Assembly: GCF_022163125.1 (NCBI RefSeq) | Contig: NZ_CP091881.1 | Location: 6,510,001 to 6,574,000 of the forward strand | Source: Paenibacillus sp. HWE-109 | Lineage (GTDB): Bacteria > Bacillota > Bacilli > Paenibacillales > NBRC-103111 | Direction: 5' to 3' | Length of the DNA: 64,000 nucleotides | Notes under the pieces: generated by a model | Told to the model about the DNA's origin: nothing | The model's database searches: none | What the model saw: the letters and a program-made list of their open reading frames with translations, nothing else | Position numbers and translations under genes: made by a program | In this document: piece by piece, positions 9,959 to 18,856 of the stretch | How the letters are laid out: every line of letters starts with the position of its first letter | Numbering within the stretch: position 1 is the first letter of the stretch

Positions 9959-9978
9959 CCGGTATTCCTCCTTACTTC

Positions 9979-10923
9979 TTAATAATTAACCCATCTCCGT
10001 TGTCCGATCCATTGCAGCAAGGTAACTAGCAGAACAAAAATCAACAGAACAACAGCCATCGCAGAAGCATAACCCGATTGAAGATTAACAAAAGCTGTCT
10101 CATATAGTCGGTAAACGACGACCGTCGTAGAATTCGCTGGCCCACCGCCGGTTAGTACCGAAATCACGTCGAATACTTTGAAAGTTCCAATGATGCCGGT
10201 AACAAGCAAGAAGAACGTTGTTGGCGAAAGCAATGGCACGGTGATACTGTAAAATTGCTTCCATTTTGAAGCGCCGTCAATATCAGCGGCCTCGTAGAGA
10301 TCGTTCGGAATGGACTGAAGTCCAGCCATGAAAATAATCATGTTATAGCCAATTTGCACCCATACCATGAGTCCCATGACACAGTATAAGGCAAAGTCCG
10401 GATCAGCCAGCCATTTCGGCGGGTTGTCCATCCCCCAGGACATCAGGATTTGGTTAATCGGCCCATAGGTTGGGTGAAATAATACTTGAAATACAATCGC
10501 TACAGCAACAATGCTTGAGATATACGGTATGAAAAAAACAACCTTCAATAAATCTTTAAGATGAATCTTCTTGTCAATAATGACAGCCAAAGCGACTGAA
10601 ATCGCCAGCGTCACGGGCACAACAACCATTAAAATCAGATTATTTTTTAAGGATAAGAGAAATACTGAATCATGGATAAGCTTGATAAAATTATCTAAAC
10701 CCAGAAATTTCGTTTTCGAAAATCCGGCAACAAAATTCCAATCCGTAAAGCTGAGAAAAAAGGAAGCTATGATTGGAAACAGTGTGAATATAACCAAGCC
10801 CAGCACCATCGGACTGACGAAGGCGTAACCCATCAAATCCTCGCGTATTTGTCGCATCGAACTTTTCCGCTTCACTTTTACGGATGAAAGGGTGCCCGAT
10901 TCTGTATGTGTTTTCGTAGCCAT
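9979..10923 (-). CDS. Carbohydrate ABC transporter permease (MalF type)
   Basis: A 314-residue permease, first gene of the transporter cluster. The ATG at 10923 is preferred because GGGGTGA lies just upstream; an in-frame GTG nine bases earlier falls inside that ribosome site. A cytoplasmic N-terminal tail of about 30 residues precedes six predicted helices. The EAA loop reads EAADIDGASKWKQFYSITVP near residue 220. It would pair with the MalG-type subunit encoded next and with the lipoprotein at 7627-8991. Confidence 0.92.
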   Translation of the reverse strand: MATKTHTESGTLSSVKVKRKSSMRQIREDLMGYAFVSPMVLGLVIFTLFPIIASFFLSFTDWNFVAGFSKTKFLGLDNFIKLIHDSVFLLSLKNNLILMVVVPVTLAISVALAVIIDKKIHLKDLLKVVFFIPYISSIVAVAIVFQVLFHPTYGPINQILMSWGMDNPPKWLADPDFALYCVMGLMVWVQIGYNMIIFMAGLQSIPNDLYEAADIDGASKWKQFYSITVPLLSPTTFFLLVTGIIGTFKVFDVISVLTGGGPANSTTVVVYRLYETAFVNLQSGYASAMAVVLLIFVLLVTLLQWIGQRRWVNY

Positions 10924-11030
10924 GAAATTCACCCCATGTCGTGTTTTCTCTAGTCTACCGTTGTACGCTAGTAATCGTAAGTCACAGAATTGACTCGTTT
11001 GAGTAATATTTTAACCTTGAGAAAGCAAAA

Positions 11031-11061
11031 TATCCGACAGGTCCCTTGGACCAGCCGGATA
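11031..11061 (-). terminator. Terminator of dbpA
   Basis: On the minus strand ATCCG-GGTCC pairs with GGACC-CGGAT around AAG, followed by ATTTTG. It begins within ten bases of the helicase stop. Confidence 0.75.
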
Positions 11062-11067
11062 CTAGAG

Positions 11068-12513
11068 TTATTTATTCGCTTCGTGCACTTTCAGCAGCTT
11101 GCCTTTAATCGTCGTATTTCGCATGATTTTGAGCACCAATGGCCCTTTGCCATTCAAAATATCCACATACGAAACGTTGTCTTGAATCGTAATGATCCCG
11201 ATATCCTCTGCCGATACGCCTTCGATTTTGGCAAGTGTGCCTACAAAGTCCACCGCTCTGATTTTCTTCTTTTTGCCGCCGTTAAAATAAAGCTTCATAA
11301 TTCCTTTATTCAAATGATCGCTGCGATCCCTTTTGATCACAGGCGTAGCCTGCATCTTCCGATCAAAAGCGGCTTGTCCCTGTTCCACCGCCGCCGCGGA
11401 TGGCGTATCTCTGCGCGGGATCTCGAAACCCAGATAGCCTTCGATCTCGGCTAGAAATTTATCTTCATTCGGCGTGACGAAGGTGATCGCTTTGCCGGTT
11501 TTGCCTGCTCGTCCGGTTCTACCGATCCGGTGAACGTAGCTTTCTTTTTCAAGCGGAATATCATAGTTGATGACATGGGTGATGTCTTCTACATCAATCC
11601 CCCGCGCCGCGACATCCGTGGCCACCAGGAAACGGAACTCGCCTCGTTTGAATGCATTCATCACAAGGAAACGATCATCCTGCATCATGCCGCCATGAAT
11701 TTTATCACACGGATAGTCCAGTTGATCCAGCTGGCGGAATAAGTAGTCCACATGCTCCTGTGTCCGGCAGAAAATGATGCAATTGTCCGGATTCTCCACC
11801 ACGAAGACATCCTTCAGCACATTAAATTTATCGCTCTCGCGTACGGTCAGCAGCGTATGTTCAATCTGAACCTTGGCTGCTTCTGGCGTTTGAATCTCAA
11901 TATCGATCGGATTCTTCATATATTGATGGCACAGATTCTCTACATCCACTGGCAGTGTCGCCGAAAACAGCATCGTCATACGGTCTGTCGGCAGCTCATC
12001 AATAATCGCACCCACCTGCTCAATGAAGCCCATCCGCAGCATTTCATCCGCCTCATCAATAACCAGATATTTCAGCCGCTCCAGATCAAGCGTTCCTTTC
12101 TGAATATGATCAAGTACGCGCCCCGGTGTGCCCACGACCACATGACACTTCTGATGCAGTTCCAGCTTCTGCTTGGCAAAAGGCTGCTTCCCGTACAAAG
12201 CTACCGCCTTAATCCGCTTAAACCGTCCGATATTCGTGATATCCTGCTTCACCTGATCGGCCAGCTCTCTCGTCGGTGTCAGAATCAGCGCCTGCGGCCT
12301 GTTCTCCTCCCATTCCACCAACTCACAAATCGGAATGCCGAACGCCGCCGTCTTCCCGCTCCCCGTTCTCGACTTCACGGTAAGATCCTTCTCCTGAAGC
12401 GCGATCGGGATCACTTCGTTCTGCACATCCGTTGCCTTCTCGTACCCCAAACTATGAAGCGCCCGGACAATATCCTCACTTAACTTATAATCCGTAAACT
12501 GCCTTGTACTCAC
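11068..12513 (-). CDS. dbpA: DEAD-box RNA helicase DbpA (YxiN-like)
   Basis: A 481-residue ATP-dependent RNA helicase starting with GTG at 12513, with GGGGAG eight bases upstream. The Walker A motif SRTGSGKTAAFG is near residue 50, motif II is DEAD near residue 154, followed by SAT and the arginine-finger motif HRIGRTGR. The C-terminal 75 residues (GIMKLYFNGGKKKKIRAVDF onward) form the DbpA-type RNA-binding domain. In characterised DbpA/YxiN proteins this domain recognises hairpin 92 of 23S rRNA and supports large-subunit assembly. Length matches B. subtilis YxiN closely. It is a single-gene unit with its own terminator, and repeat array A lies upstream of it. Confidence 0.93.
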   Translation of the reverse strand: MSTRQFTDYKLSEDIVRALHSLGYEKATDVQNEVIPIALQEKDLTVKSRTGSGKTAAFGIPICELVEWEENRPQALILTPTRELADQVKQDITNIGRFKRIKAVALYGKQPFAKQKLELHQKCHVVVGTPGRVLDHIQKGTLDLERLKYLVIDEADEMLRMGFIEQVGAIIDELPTDRMTMLFSATLPVDVENLCHQYMKNPIDIEIQTPEAAKVQIEHTLLTVRESDKFNVLKDVFVVENPDNCIIFCRTQEHVDYLFRQLDQLDYPCDKIHGGMMQDDRFLVMNAFKRGEFRFLVATDVAARGIDVEDITHVINYDIPLEKESYVHRIGRTGRAGKTGKAITFVTPNEDKFLAEIEGYLGFEIPRRDTPSAAAVEQGQAAFDRKMQATPVIKRDRSDHLNKGIMKLYFNGGKKKKIRAVDFVGTLAKIEGVSAEDIGIITIQDNVSYVDILNGKGPLVLKIMRNTTIKGKLLKVHEANK

Positions 12514-12576
12514 TGCAAAACTCCCCTTCTACTTGCCGTTCCTTCTATATTACTACATGTTGGCCTGCAGGCAAAT

Positions 12577-13265
12577 GACGGCTGCCGCTCCCGCCCAACT
12601 AATCAGCTACTTTTCCTTGCAGCTACTCTCTGCGTTCTCCCAACCATCTTTCTAGCTCCACCACCAGTAGCAAGTCCACTCCAGAGGGAACATCGTTCCT
12701 CTATTTTGGCAAAAAACACGCTAAATGGACCTCAAACGGAACTTTGTTCCTCTATTTCGCTGTTTCGCCCCCGAAACGGGCGGATTCGCGCGAGATAGCG
12801 GATTGTAGTTCCGCATGGATGCGCACATCGGCCGATTTACCACATATAGCGGATCGTAGTTCCTTTAACTACCGACGGCTGCCGCTCCCGCCAAACTAAT
12901 CAGCTACTTTTCCTTGCAGCTACTCTCCGTATTCTCCCAACCATCTATCTAACTCCACCACCAGTAGCAAATCCACTCCAGAGGGAACGTCGTTCCTCTA
13001 TTTTGGCAAAAACCACGCTAAATGGACCTCAAACGGAACTCTGTTCCTCTATTTCGCTGTTTCGCCCCCGAAACGGGCGGATTCGCGCGAGATAGCGGAT
13101 CGTAGTTCCGCATGGATACGCACATCGGCCGATAGCCACATTTAGCGGATCGTAGTTCCTTTAACTACCGACGGCTGCCGCTCCCGCCCAACTAATCAGC
13201 TACTTTTCCTTGCAGCTACTCTCCGTGTTCTCCCAACCATCTATCTAACTCCACCACCAGTAGCG
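12577..13265 (-). repeat. Intergenic tandem repeat array A (2.3 units of ~297 bp)
   Basis: Units begin at 12577, 12874 and 13170 with the shared word GACGGCTGCCGCTCCCGCC. The first two are 297 and 296 bp and nearly identical; the third is cut at about 95 bp. Each full unit has four copies of a dyad of form GGAAC-N3-GTTCC (or GGATC/GGATT-N3-GTTCC) with ATAGCG or ATAGAG on one side: near 12683, 12738, 12795 and 12845 in unit one. The array is homologous, in the opposite orientation, to array B at 50686-52043. No reading frame with a ribosome site is present. It lies 3' of the gene at 13309-13743 and upstream of dbpA. Confidence 0.9.
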
Positions 13266-13308
13266 CTTTCTATCCCCACAGGATCGTAGATCCGAGGCAG
13301 CATCCGAA

Positions 13309-13743
13309 TCATTTTATCCCCAGAGAAATCACAGATATCTCTTGATCTGCTGATAAATTATAACATTGATTCAAATTATAATTGATGCTCAACCCCCGTA
13401 TTTCTCTCTTTATGTTTTTACATATAATGCTTTCTTTCTCTTGTGTGGCATACATATCCCAAGAATTATCTTGGATTAGCTTAATTTCCTGTCTCGTTGC
13501 GACAAGTTCTACAGGCACGAACCCACCTTCGATGGTAGTATGAATGATGAAGAGCTGGTCACCTTTCTGACTATAAAATCTATCTATAAACTTTTCCATC
13601 CTGATAACTCTCATATATTTGTCATCCGGTATTACATGTCCATTGGATAGGGTTGAGTAAGTGTAACCAAGAACGACAAGTAAGATAAGAAACACACTTA
13701 ATCTAAGCAAATTCCGTCTTATCCAGGTTTTCATCGTTTTCAC
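13309..13743 (-). CDS. Small membrane-anchored protein of unknown function
   Basis: A 144-residue protein not recognised as a known family. A basic N-terminus (MKTMKTWIRRNLLR) leads into one hydrophobic helix at about residues 14-30, after which the chain should lie outside the membrane. The exposed part has two cysteines (IICKNIKRE and NQCYNLS) that could form a disulphide. GTG at 13743 has AGAGG five bases upstream; an ATG three codons later is an alternative start. It lies close to the repeat array and has no obvious operon partner. Confidence 0.6.
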   Translation of the reverse strand: MKTMKTWIRRNLLRLSVFLILLVVLGYTYSTLSNGHVIPDDKYMRVIRMEKFIDRFYSQKGDQLFIIHTTIEGGFVPVELVATRQEIKLIQDNSWDMYATQEKESIICKNIKREIRGLSINYNLNQCYNLSADQEISVISLGIK

Positions 13744-13848
13744 GGTTTCCTCTTCTTTGAATCTGAGTCTCCTTTTTGCACGCTTCTTCCAATATCCGCA
13801 ATAGCCATGACATATGGCTTGTTAGAAATAGTGGCACGCTCCTCTCCC

Positions 13849-14271
13849 TTACGGTTTGGCATTCAGACAACTCGCTATTCGCACTTTCGTTTCTTCCAAT
13901 CGACCGCTATGGTTTGCAGCGCCAGTCGGCTCCACCCATGCAAAGCCATCCGTTTCATATCGCGGAAACACATGCATATGGTAGTGACCAAGATCATTAA
14001 ATTTCCCACCGTTTTGGAGAATGGTGATCCCATCTGGCTGAAAGACTTCCTTTAAGACCTTTGACAATAATGCCGATACCGACATTACAGACATAGCCGT
14101 ATGTTCATCCAACTCGTCCAAGTCGTGAAAATGCTTCTTGGGAAGGATGAGAAGATGCCCCTCATTTAGCGGAGCTATATCCAACAAACAAGCCAAATCA
14201 TCATTTTCATAAACCATGTGTGCTGCCTCATGACCATTCGCTAATTTACATCCTAAACAATCCCCGCTCAC
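13849..14271 (-). CDS. HIT family hydrolase
   Basis: A 140-residue histidine-triad nucleotide-binding protein. The signature HYHMHVFPR near the C-terminal third carries the HxHxH triad, and ILPKKHFHDLDEL is typical of the family. GTG at 14271 is chosen because GGGAGGGGGAG lies directly upstream in the 19-base gap after the preceding gene; a longer in-frame extension would overlap that gene. HIT proteins hydrolyse nucleoside phosphoramidates or dinucleoside polyphosphates. The natural substrate here is unknown. It is probably co-transcribed with the DUF6886-like gene. Confidence 0.88.
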   Translation of the reverse strand: MSGDCLGCKLANGHEAAHMVYENDDLACLLDIAPLNEGHLLILPKKHFHDLDELDEHTAMSVMSVSALLSKVLKEVFQPDGITILQNGGKFNDLGHYHMHVFPRYETDGFAWVEPTGAANHSGRLEETKVRIASCLNAKP

Positions 14272-14290
14272 AGCGCTCCCCCTCCCAAAA

Positions 14291-14806
14291 TCAAAACTTG
14301 CCAGCATTCTCAAAGCGATGTATCCCAAAATCCGCTAAGCTCGAATTCAAAATAGCTTCCCGCAAAGGATGCAGGCTCGGTGTGAAACGAATCTCTACAT
14401 CTAATGCGATGATTCTCTCTATTAAGTTCGTAAGTGGATCCATCCGTATGGGGTCAACTGCTTTTTCAGAAATATAATAACCTGCCGTTTCATCAAATAT
14501 AGCGAAGCTGTCCCCCGGAAGCGTATAGCGGTAGATGGTTGCGTCACGAATCGCTTGGTACCAATGTGCTTCAACCGTCATGATGATTTCCGCGGGGCTT
14601 GCGCCAAAAAATCGAGCGTGATCTGCTTCACTTAATCCTTCGGACCTGCGATACACAATTCTTGGGCAGTCTCTGGGCACATAGAAGGTAAATTCATGCT
14701 CTTGATCAATGGCCCAAACCACCGGAGGCATATCTGTTCGATTGGATTTCACTCTTGGCTCAAAATGTATAATCGTAGAATCCTCGCTAAAATGAAATAA
14801 TTCCAT
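14291..14806 (-). CDS. DUF6886-like cytoplasmic protein
   Basis: A 171-residue soluble protein. The start MELFHFSEDS at 14806 has GGAGG six bases upstream, so a longer in-frame extension is not favoured. Conserved-looking elements are the N-terminal LFHFSED, VWAIDQEHEFTFYVPRDCPR and a C-terminal acidic and aromatic stretch. I believe this matches the family annotated as DUF6886, whose function is not established. The N-terminus recalls ADP-ribosyltransferase-like folds, but that is only a guess. It precedes the HIT gene by 19 bases. Confidence 0.7.
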   Translation of the reverse strand: MELFHFSEDSTIIHFEPRVKSNRTDMPPVVWAIDQEHEFTFYVPRDCPRIVYRRSEGLSEADHARFFGASPAEIIMTVEAHWYQAIRDATIYRYTLPGDSFAIFDETAGYYISEKAVDPIRMDPLTNLIERIIALDVEIRFTPSLHPLREAILNSSLADFGIHRFENAGKF

Positions 14807-14883
14807 GGGATGCCTCCACAATAAACTAATCTTCATAATATTAAAAAAAGTGCTCTTCACCTTCGTGAATGCACCTCTGGATG

Positions 14884-15858
14884 TCATAATAGCAATGGAC
14901 TGATTCGCTCTAATAAGTACTTAGCCGTAAATTGGTCCGTGACCAGCACGTTCGCATATTTGCCTTGAAGGGCACCATAGATGCCGTCTACTTTCTTAGC
15001 ACCACCGGCGACCAGAATGGATTGTTCTTTCCATTTTAATTCTTCCAATTCGATGCCAATTGTTCTCTGATTCAACTCTTCCGCGCAAATATTTCCGTTT
15101 ATATCAATATAACGAGAACAAATATCTCCCGCACCTTTTTCATGAATGACTTTCAAATCGGATTCGGTAAAATAATTAGCTTTAATCAGTACGGAATCTT
15201 CCGTTGGCGCCCCTACCGTTACAATAGCAATGTTGGACTGTTTGCCCAAATTAAGAATGTTGCGAATATGGCGATCCGCTTCGATCGCTTGCTTCACGAC
15301 GGAATGATCGACAATCGCCGGAAGCGGTATGAAATAAGGCGAGGTATGGAAGGCTTTGCCGAACAAACTGACGATTTCATGGGCATACGTATTCGTTTCC
15401 GAGTGGCTGACGCCACCGTTTAACTGGACAACCTTAACGTCCTTCAGATGTTTGTCTTTCAGATTAAGCGCGACTTCATAGAGCGTCGTTCCCCACGTTG
15501 TGGCAATAATATCGCCATCCTTGACCGTTTCATATAAATATTGTGCAGTACCTTCACCCAAGTACTTTTTGACAATCGCATCCTGATATTGCGGAACAGA
15601 TACGACGACCGCTTTCTTTAGCTGAAATTTCTTTTCAATTTCCCTTGCTAAATGCTCGTTGTTCTCCCTGGGATCGTTAATCTTAATTTGGACATACCCC
15701 TCGTCTTTCGCTTGCTGCAAAAAACGGGAAACTGTCGGTCGGGAGATTCCGAACGTTTGGGCAATCTCCTGCTGGCTGTAATCCAACTGATAATACATTT
15801 TGGCAGCATCAATCATTCTCGCTAATTTATCATCGGTGCGTTCCTCAGACACTTGCAA
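14884..15858 (-). CDS. SorC/DeoR-type sugar-responsive transcription regulator
   Basis: A 324-residue regulator. The N-terminal helix-turn-helix (QQEIAQTFGISRPTVSRFLQ, about residues 29-48) is followed by a sugar-binding domain of the SorC family with TTWGTTLYEVA and VAGGAKKVDGIYGAL. Length and layout match B. subtilis DeoR, which responds to deoxyribose-5-phosphate. No deoxynucleoside genes (dra, nupC, pdp) lie nearby, so the target is uncertain. It ends 77 bases before the DUF6886-like gene. Confidence 0.85.
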   Translation of the reverse strand: MQVSEERTDDKLARMIDAAKMYYQLDYSQQEIAQTFGISRPTVSRFLQQAKDEGYVQIKINDPRENNEHLAREIEKKFQLKKAVVVSVPQYQDAIVKKYLGEGTAQYLYETVKDGDIIATTWGTTLYEVALNLKDKHLKDVKVVQLNGGVSHSETNTYAHEIVSLFGKAFHTSPYFIPLPAIVDHSVVKQAIEADRHIRNILNLGKQSNIAIVTVGAPTEDSVLIKANYFTESDLKVIHEKGAGDICSRYIDINGNICAEELNQRTIGIELEELKWKEQSILVAGGAKKVDGIYGALQGKYANVLVTDQFTAKYLLERISPLLL

Positions 15859-15949
15859 CCCACACTTTCGTCTCTCGCATTAAAGTATGAGCAAACAAAT
15901 TGCACATAATTTCAGCTAATTATATCCATATATGTCCAATATGACAACT

Positions 15950-16807
15950 TCATTTTATCGTAAAAGTGCCTGTCGCCTTATGGTCGCCAACCGTGTACGT
16001 ATACGTGCCAGGCTGCGGATTGTTCAGCAGAAATACATTGTCGCCTTTCTTTAATACGGCATCGATATGCAAGTCCGTCGACTTCAACTTTAAACCTTCA
16101 TCGCTTAACGCGGATACGACAAAGACGGCTTTAATCATGGTCGCTTTTTTAAAATTGACATTCTTCGGGTTAAAGCCCCCTGCATTCAACTCAATTCTGA
16201 CGGTTTGCAGATCGTTCGATTCCTCATAGACGGCTTCCTGTGTCTCTTTTTGTCCAATGTGACCAACAACGATTTGATCTTTCTGGACAAACAAGGCAAT
16301 AGCCGCTCCCGCCACGATAAAAGAAAGGCACAGAGTCCCAATCCTTACTGAAAATAGGCTCGGTTTAGTGTTTTTTGTTTTAGGGGAAAGACCCGCCTGC
16401 CACTCCATCCCTTTTAAGAGTAAAAACAGCAGGATCATCACGATGACATCCGTAACAAACATCACTTTGCCGGATAAATAGAAGGTCATGCCACAGCGAA
16501 CACCCACGATAGCTCCAAGTATCCCCGTCAGCACAGTGTTCCATATCGCGTAAACGCCCCATAATCTACCCGCCATATAACCTAAAACCAACATCAGGAA
16601 GATGGATAAGCTTAGGGATAAATAAACCTGGTAGGCAAACATTTGAATGCTCAGCATCCCTACCGACAAGCCAGCAATAGCTGCGAGCAGAGTGATGATC
16701 GTCTTGCCAGCCAACTTGGATAGAGCAGCATTCCATTTATAAAGATTTGTAAGGAAATAACTTAGACCTAAACCGATAAGAACCAAACTGCCAATACTGA
16801 GCGCCAT
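15950..16807 (-). CDS. Membrane protein with C-terminal cupredoxin-like domain
   Basis: A 285-residue protein starting at MALSIGS, with GGAGGTG upstream. The N-terminal part has about five hydrophobic helices (residues 1-150), including a glycine-rich AIWNTVLTGILGAIVGVRCG. A further helix near residue 170 leads to an extracytoplasmic domain from about residue 200. That domain (VRIELNAGGFNPKNVNFKKA to the final TYTVGDHKATGTFTIK) has the beta-sandwich pattern of EfeO-like cupredoxins. The usual copper ligands are not evident: there is no Cys-His-Met cluster at the C-terminus. It is the last gene of a four-gene membrane-protein operon, so it may be an accessory metal-handling protein. Confidence 0.75.
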   Translation of the reverse strand: MALSIGSLVLIGLGLSYFLTNLYKWNAALSKLAGKTIITLLAAIAGLSVGMLSIQMFAYQVYLSLSLSIFLMLVLGYMAGRLWGVYAIWNTVLTGILGAIVGVRCGMTFYLSGKVMFVTDVIVMILLFLLLKGMEWQAGLSPKTKNTKPSLFSVRIGTLCLSFIVAGAAIALFVQKDQIVVGHIGQKETQEAVYEESNDLQTVRIELNAGGFNPKNVNFKKATMIKAVFVVSALSDEGLKLKSTDLHIDAVLKKGDNVFLLNNPQPGTYTYTVGDHKATGTFTIK

Positions 16808-16840
16808 ACAGGGCACCTCCATAGAAGACTAGAAATTCAC

Positions 16841-17770
16841 TTACAATTCAGAGGCAAAATTCCAATCCGGATACACGTAAGGAACTGCATTAGCCACTGC
16901 CGGTTCAATTTGCTCAATGTTAATCTTCATTACTTTCTGCCCATGATATTCTGTGTGATCAATCGTTCCTGTAATGGTTAGCCACGTATCGTTCGGATAC
17001 TGGCCCGCATCCGGTGTCTCCGTAATGATCCCATAAGGGGAGATGTCCGCTATACAATGCGTCATCGCCATACGTCCAATAATAAATTGGGAGGCAGGAA
17101 GTCCTTCTTCGCGATAAACAAAACCTGTAATTTTGATACTCTTCCCTTGAAAGTTATCCACAAAGGTATTGATTGCTTGCAGCTTTTCGATAAACCATTG
17201 ATCTTTCATTTCAATCATTTCCTGATTGTACAAGCGCATGCCCAGTTTTGCGTAATCGCGATTGTACACGTTCGTTTTGAACATATTTTGTACAGCCGGA
17301 TCTACACCGCCCTTCATGCTGACCAATTCAACAGGGCCGTCTTTCCCTTTGGCCGAAATGCCGCTAACATTCATCCCTTTGCCTTGAGCCATTGAACCGG
17401 CTAGAGCTGTGTTCGGCAAGATCGTTGCCAAAATAAGCGGAAAAATAAATAGGCTGTAAATCCCTACATGCAACCAAGAAGAGCGCGAAGGCTCATGAGA
17501 ATGACTATGGGAATGACTATGGGAATGATCATGCCCGCAATCGCAGACAACGACATTTTTCTTAAGAGACAGTAAAGCGACATAGATTTGAAACGCAGTC
17601 ATGATCACTAAGCCGCACACTGCGATGTCGACATAGAGCATTAAGTGCGGCGCGATATACAGCAGCATGTCCCCTGTAAGGAGCAGCTTCAGCAAGACTC
17701 CTGCAAACCCTGCAAGAATGCCGGACTTGATAAAATGATGGAGGGCTTTTATGTTCCATTTTTTCGGCAT
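16841..17770 (-). CDS. ycgQ: YcgQ-like (TIGR03943) membrane protein with His-rich loop
   Basis: A 309-residue protein of the TIGR03943/YcgQ family, which accompanies YcgR-type permeases. Two N-terminal hydrophobic helices are followed by a metal-binding-like loop CDCGHDHSHSHSHSHSHE near residues 77-93, then another helix. A C-terminal soluble domain (about residues 130-309) has FKTNVYNRDYAKLG and ITGFVYREEG and recalls an OB fold. It starts 10 bases after the YcgR-like stop and is followed 33 bases later by the cupredoxin-like gene. The His repeat suggests Zn, Ni, Co or Cu contact; the substrate is not known. Confidence 0.85.
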   Translation of the reverse strand: MPKKWNIKALHHFIKSGILAGFAGVLLKLLLTGDMLLYIAPHLMLYVDIAVCGLVIMTAFQIYVALLSLKKNVVVCDCGHDHSHSHSHSHSHEPSRSSWLHVGIYSLFIFPLILATILPNTALAGSMAQGKGMNVSGISAKGKDGPVELVSMKGGVDPAVQNMFKTNVYNRDYAKLGMRLYNQEMIEMKDQWFIEKLQAINTFVDNFQGKSIKITGFVYREEGLPASQFIIGRMAMTHCIADISPYGIITETPDAGQYPNDTWLTITGTIDHTEYHGQKVMKINIEQIEPAVANAVPYVYPDWNFASEL

Positions 17771-17780
17771 AGGTCTTCCC

Positions 17781-18809
17781 TCATTTCAGTACTGTAAATT
17801 CTAGAATGATAGAGCCTGCATAGACGAATACAAAAACTAACAGACTTAATAGAACAACAAATTTTGTTTTAAATACGGCCAGCATCATGAGAAGACCTTT
17901 GAGATTCAGCATCGGCCCAAAGACCAAAAAGGCAATCAACGATCCTTTGGAGAAGGTAGTCATGAACGATTGAGCGACAAAGGCATCCGAGGTTGAGCAT
18001 AATGACAGGAGAAAGCCGAGACCCATCATCATGAAGTTGGAGCTCCATGCGCCTTGTCCAAGTGATACCAAGCTTTCTTGGCTGATGAAAGTTATCAAGA
18101 CGGCAACCAGACACGCGCCGAACAATAAATATTTGCCCATTTCAAAAAATTCTTCAATTGCATGACCCATGACACTTACAACTTTATTGCTTGCATGTGT
18201 ATGAGAATGATCCTCTTCGTGATCATGACTGTGCAGATCGCTTGCTGTTTGACGCAGCGGGTTGCCTTTTGCAAACCGATATACGATCAGCCCGATGAGC
18301 AGGGCACATAGGAACGCCAGTCCCATACGTGAAAAGGCCATTTCCGGCCGATTGCGGAAAGCTGTCCAAGTGGACCAGAACACAACCGGATTCAAGATAG
18401 GACCGACAAGAATAAACGTTGTCGCCACATGAACGGGCATACCTTTGCGAATCAGCTTGCGGATCGCTGGTACCATGCCGCATTCGCAAATGGGAAAGAT
18501 GATACCAAGTACGCTGGCCGTTAGAATGCCCAGCACAGGATGGCGAGGAATCATTTTGCGGATCATTTGCTCCGATACATACACCTGCAAAAGCGCGGAT
18601 ACAAACACGCCTATCAAAATAAACGGCATCGCCTCGATGATCATGGAAATGAACACCGTCTTGAACACTTGGAGCTTGGGACTGCTTAGGACAGACCCAG
18701 GCGATTCATACGTAAACACATCGAGAGAAACGATGCCTAGAAGAAACAGTAGAGCAAATAGGTTAGCATTGGACTTGTTTGTTTTTTTCGTTACTGCCAT
18801 TTGCTGCAA
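17781..18809 (-). CDS. ycgR: YcgR-like permease (DUF318/ArsP family)
   Basis: A 342-residue integral membrane permease with about eight helices. The family signature ICECGMVPAIRKLIRKGMP and the repeated GPILNPVVF and GPMLNLKGL motifs identify the DUF318/ArsP_1 group. A central cytoplasmic loop is His-rich (HSHDHEEDHSHTH). TTG at 18809 is preferred because AGGAGAGGG lies five bases upstream; an ATG at 18800 is the alternative. In B. subtilis the ycgR and ycgQ genes are also paired. The conserved cysteine in CECG could bind a thiophilic or transition metal. Confidence 0.87.
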   Translation of the reverse strand: MQQMAVTKKTNKSNANLFALLFLLGIVSLDVFTYESPGSVLSSPKLQVFKTVFISMIIEAMPFILIGVFVSALLQVYVSEQMIRKMIPRHPVLGILTASVLGIIFPICECGMVPAIRKLIRKGMPVHVATTFILVGPILNPVVFWSTWTAFRNRPEMAFSRMGLAFLCALLIGLIVYRFAKGNPLRQTASDLHSHDHEEDHSHTHASNKVVSVMGHAIEEFFEMGKYLLFGACLVAVLITFISQESLVSLGQGAWSSNFMMMGLGFLLSLCSTSDAFVAQSFMTTFSKGSLIAFLVFGPMLNLKGLLMMLAVFKTKFVVLLSLLVFVFVYAGSIILEFTVLK

Positions 18810-18823
18810 CAGGACCCTCTCCT

Positions 18824-18856
18824 AACGTAATGGTACAACTTGGATAATGTTACGTT
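18824..18856. repeat. Inverted repeat AACGTAA-N19-TTACGTT
   Basis: Perfect 7-base arms lie at 18824-18830 and 18850-18856, the second spanning the HupE-like stop codon. No T-run follows. It could be an operator or an mRNA stem in the 40-base gap before the YcgR-like gene. It does not match the Zur consensus. Confidence 0.45.

Noticed and set aside
11752..12483. 243-codon plus-strand frame opposite dbpA
   Set aside because: It is antisense to a clear DEAD-box gene and has no ribosome site or family resemblance.
18824..18856. Zur box before the YcgR-like gene
   Set aside because: Arms AACGTAA/TTACGTT with a 19-base spacer do not fit the 9-1-9 Zur consensus.
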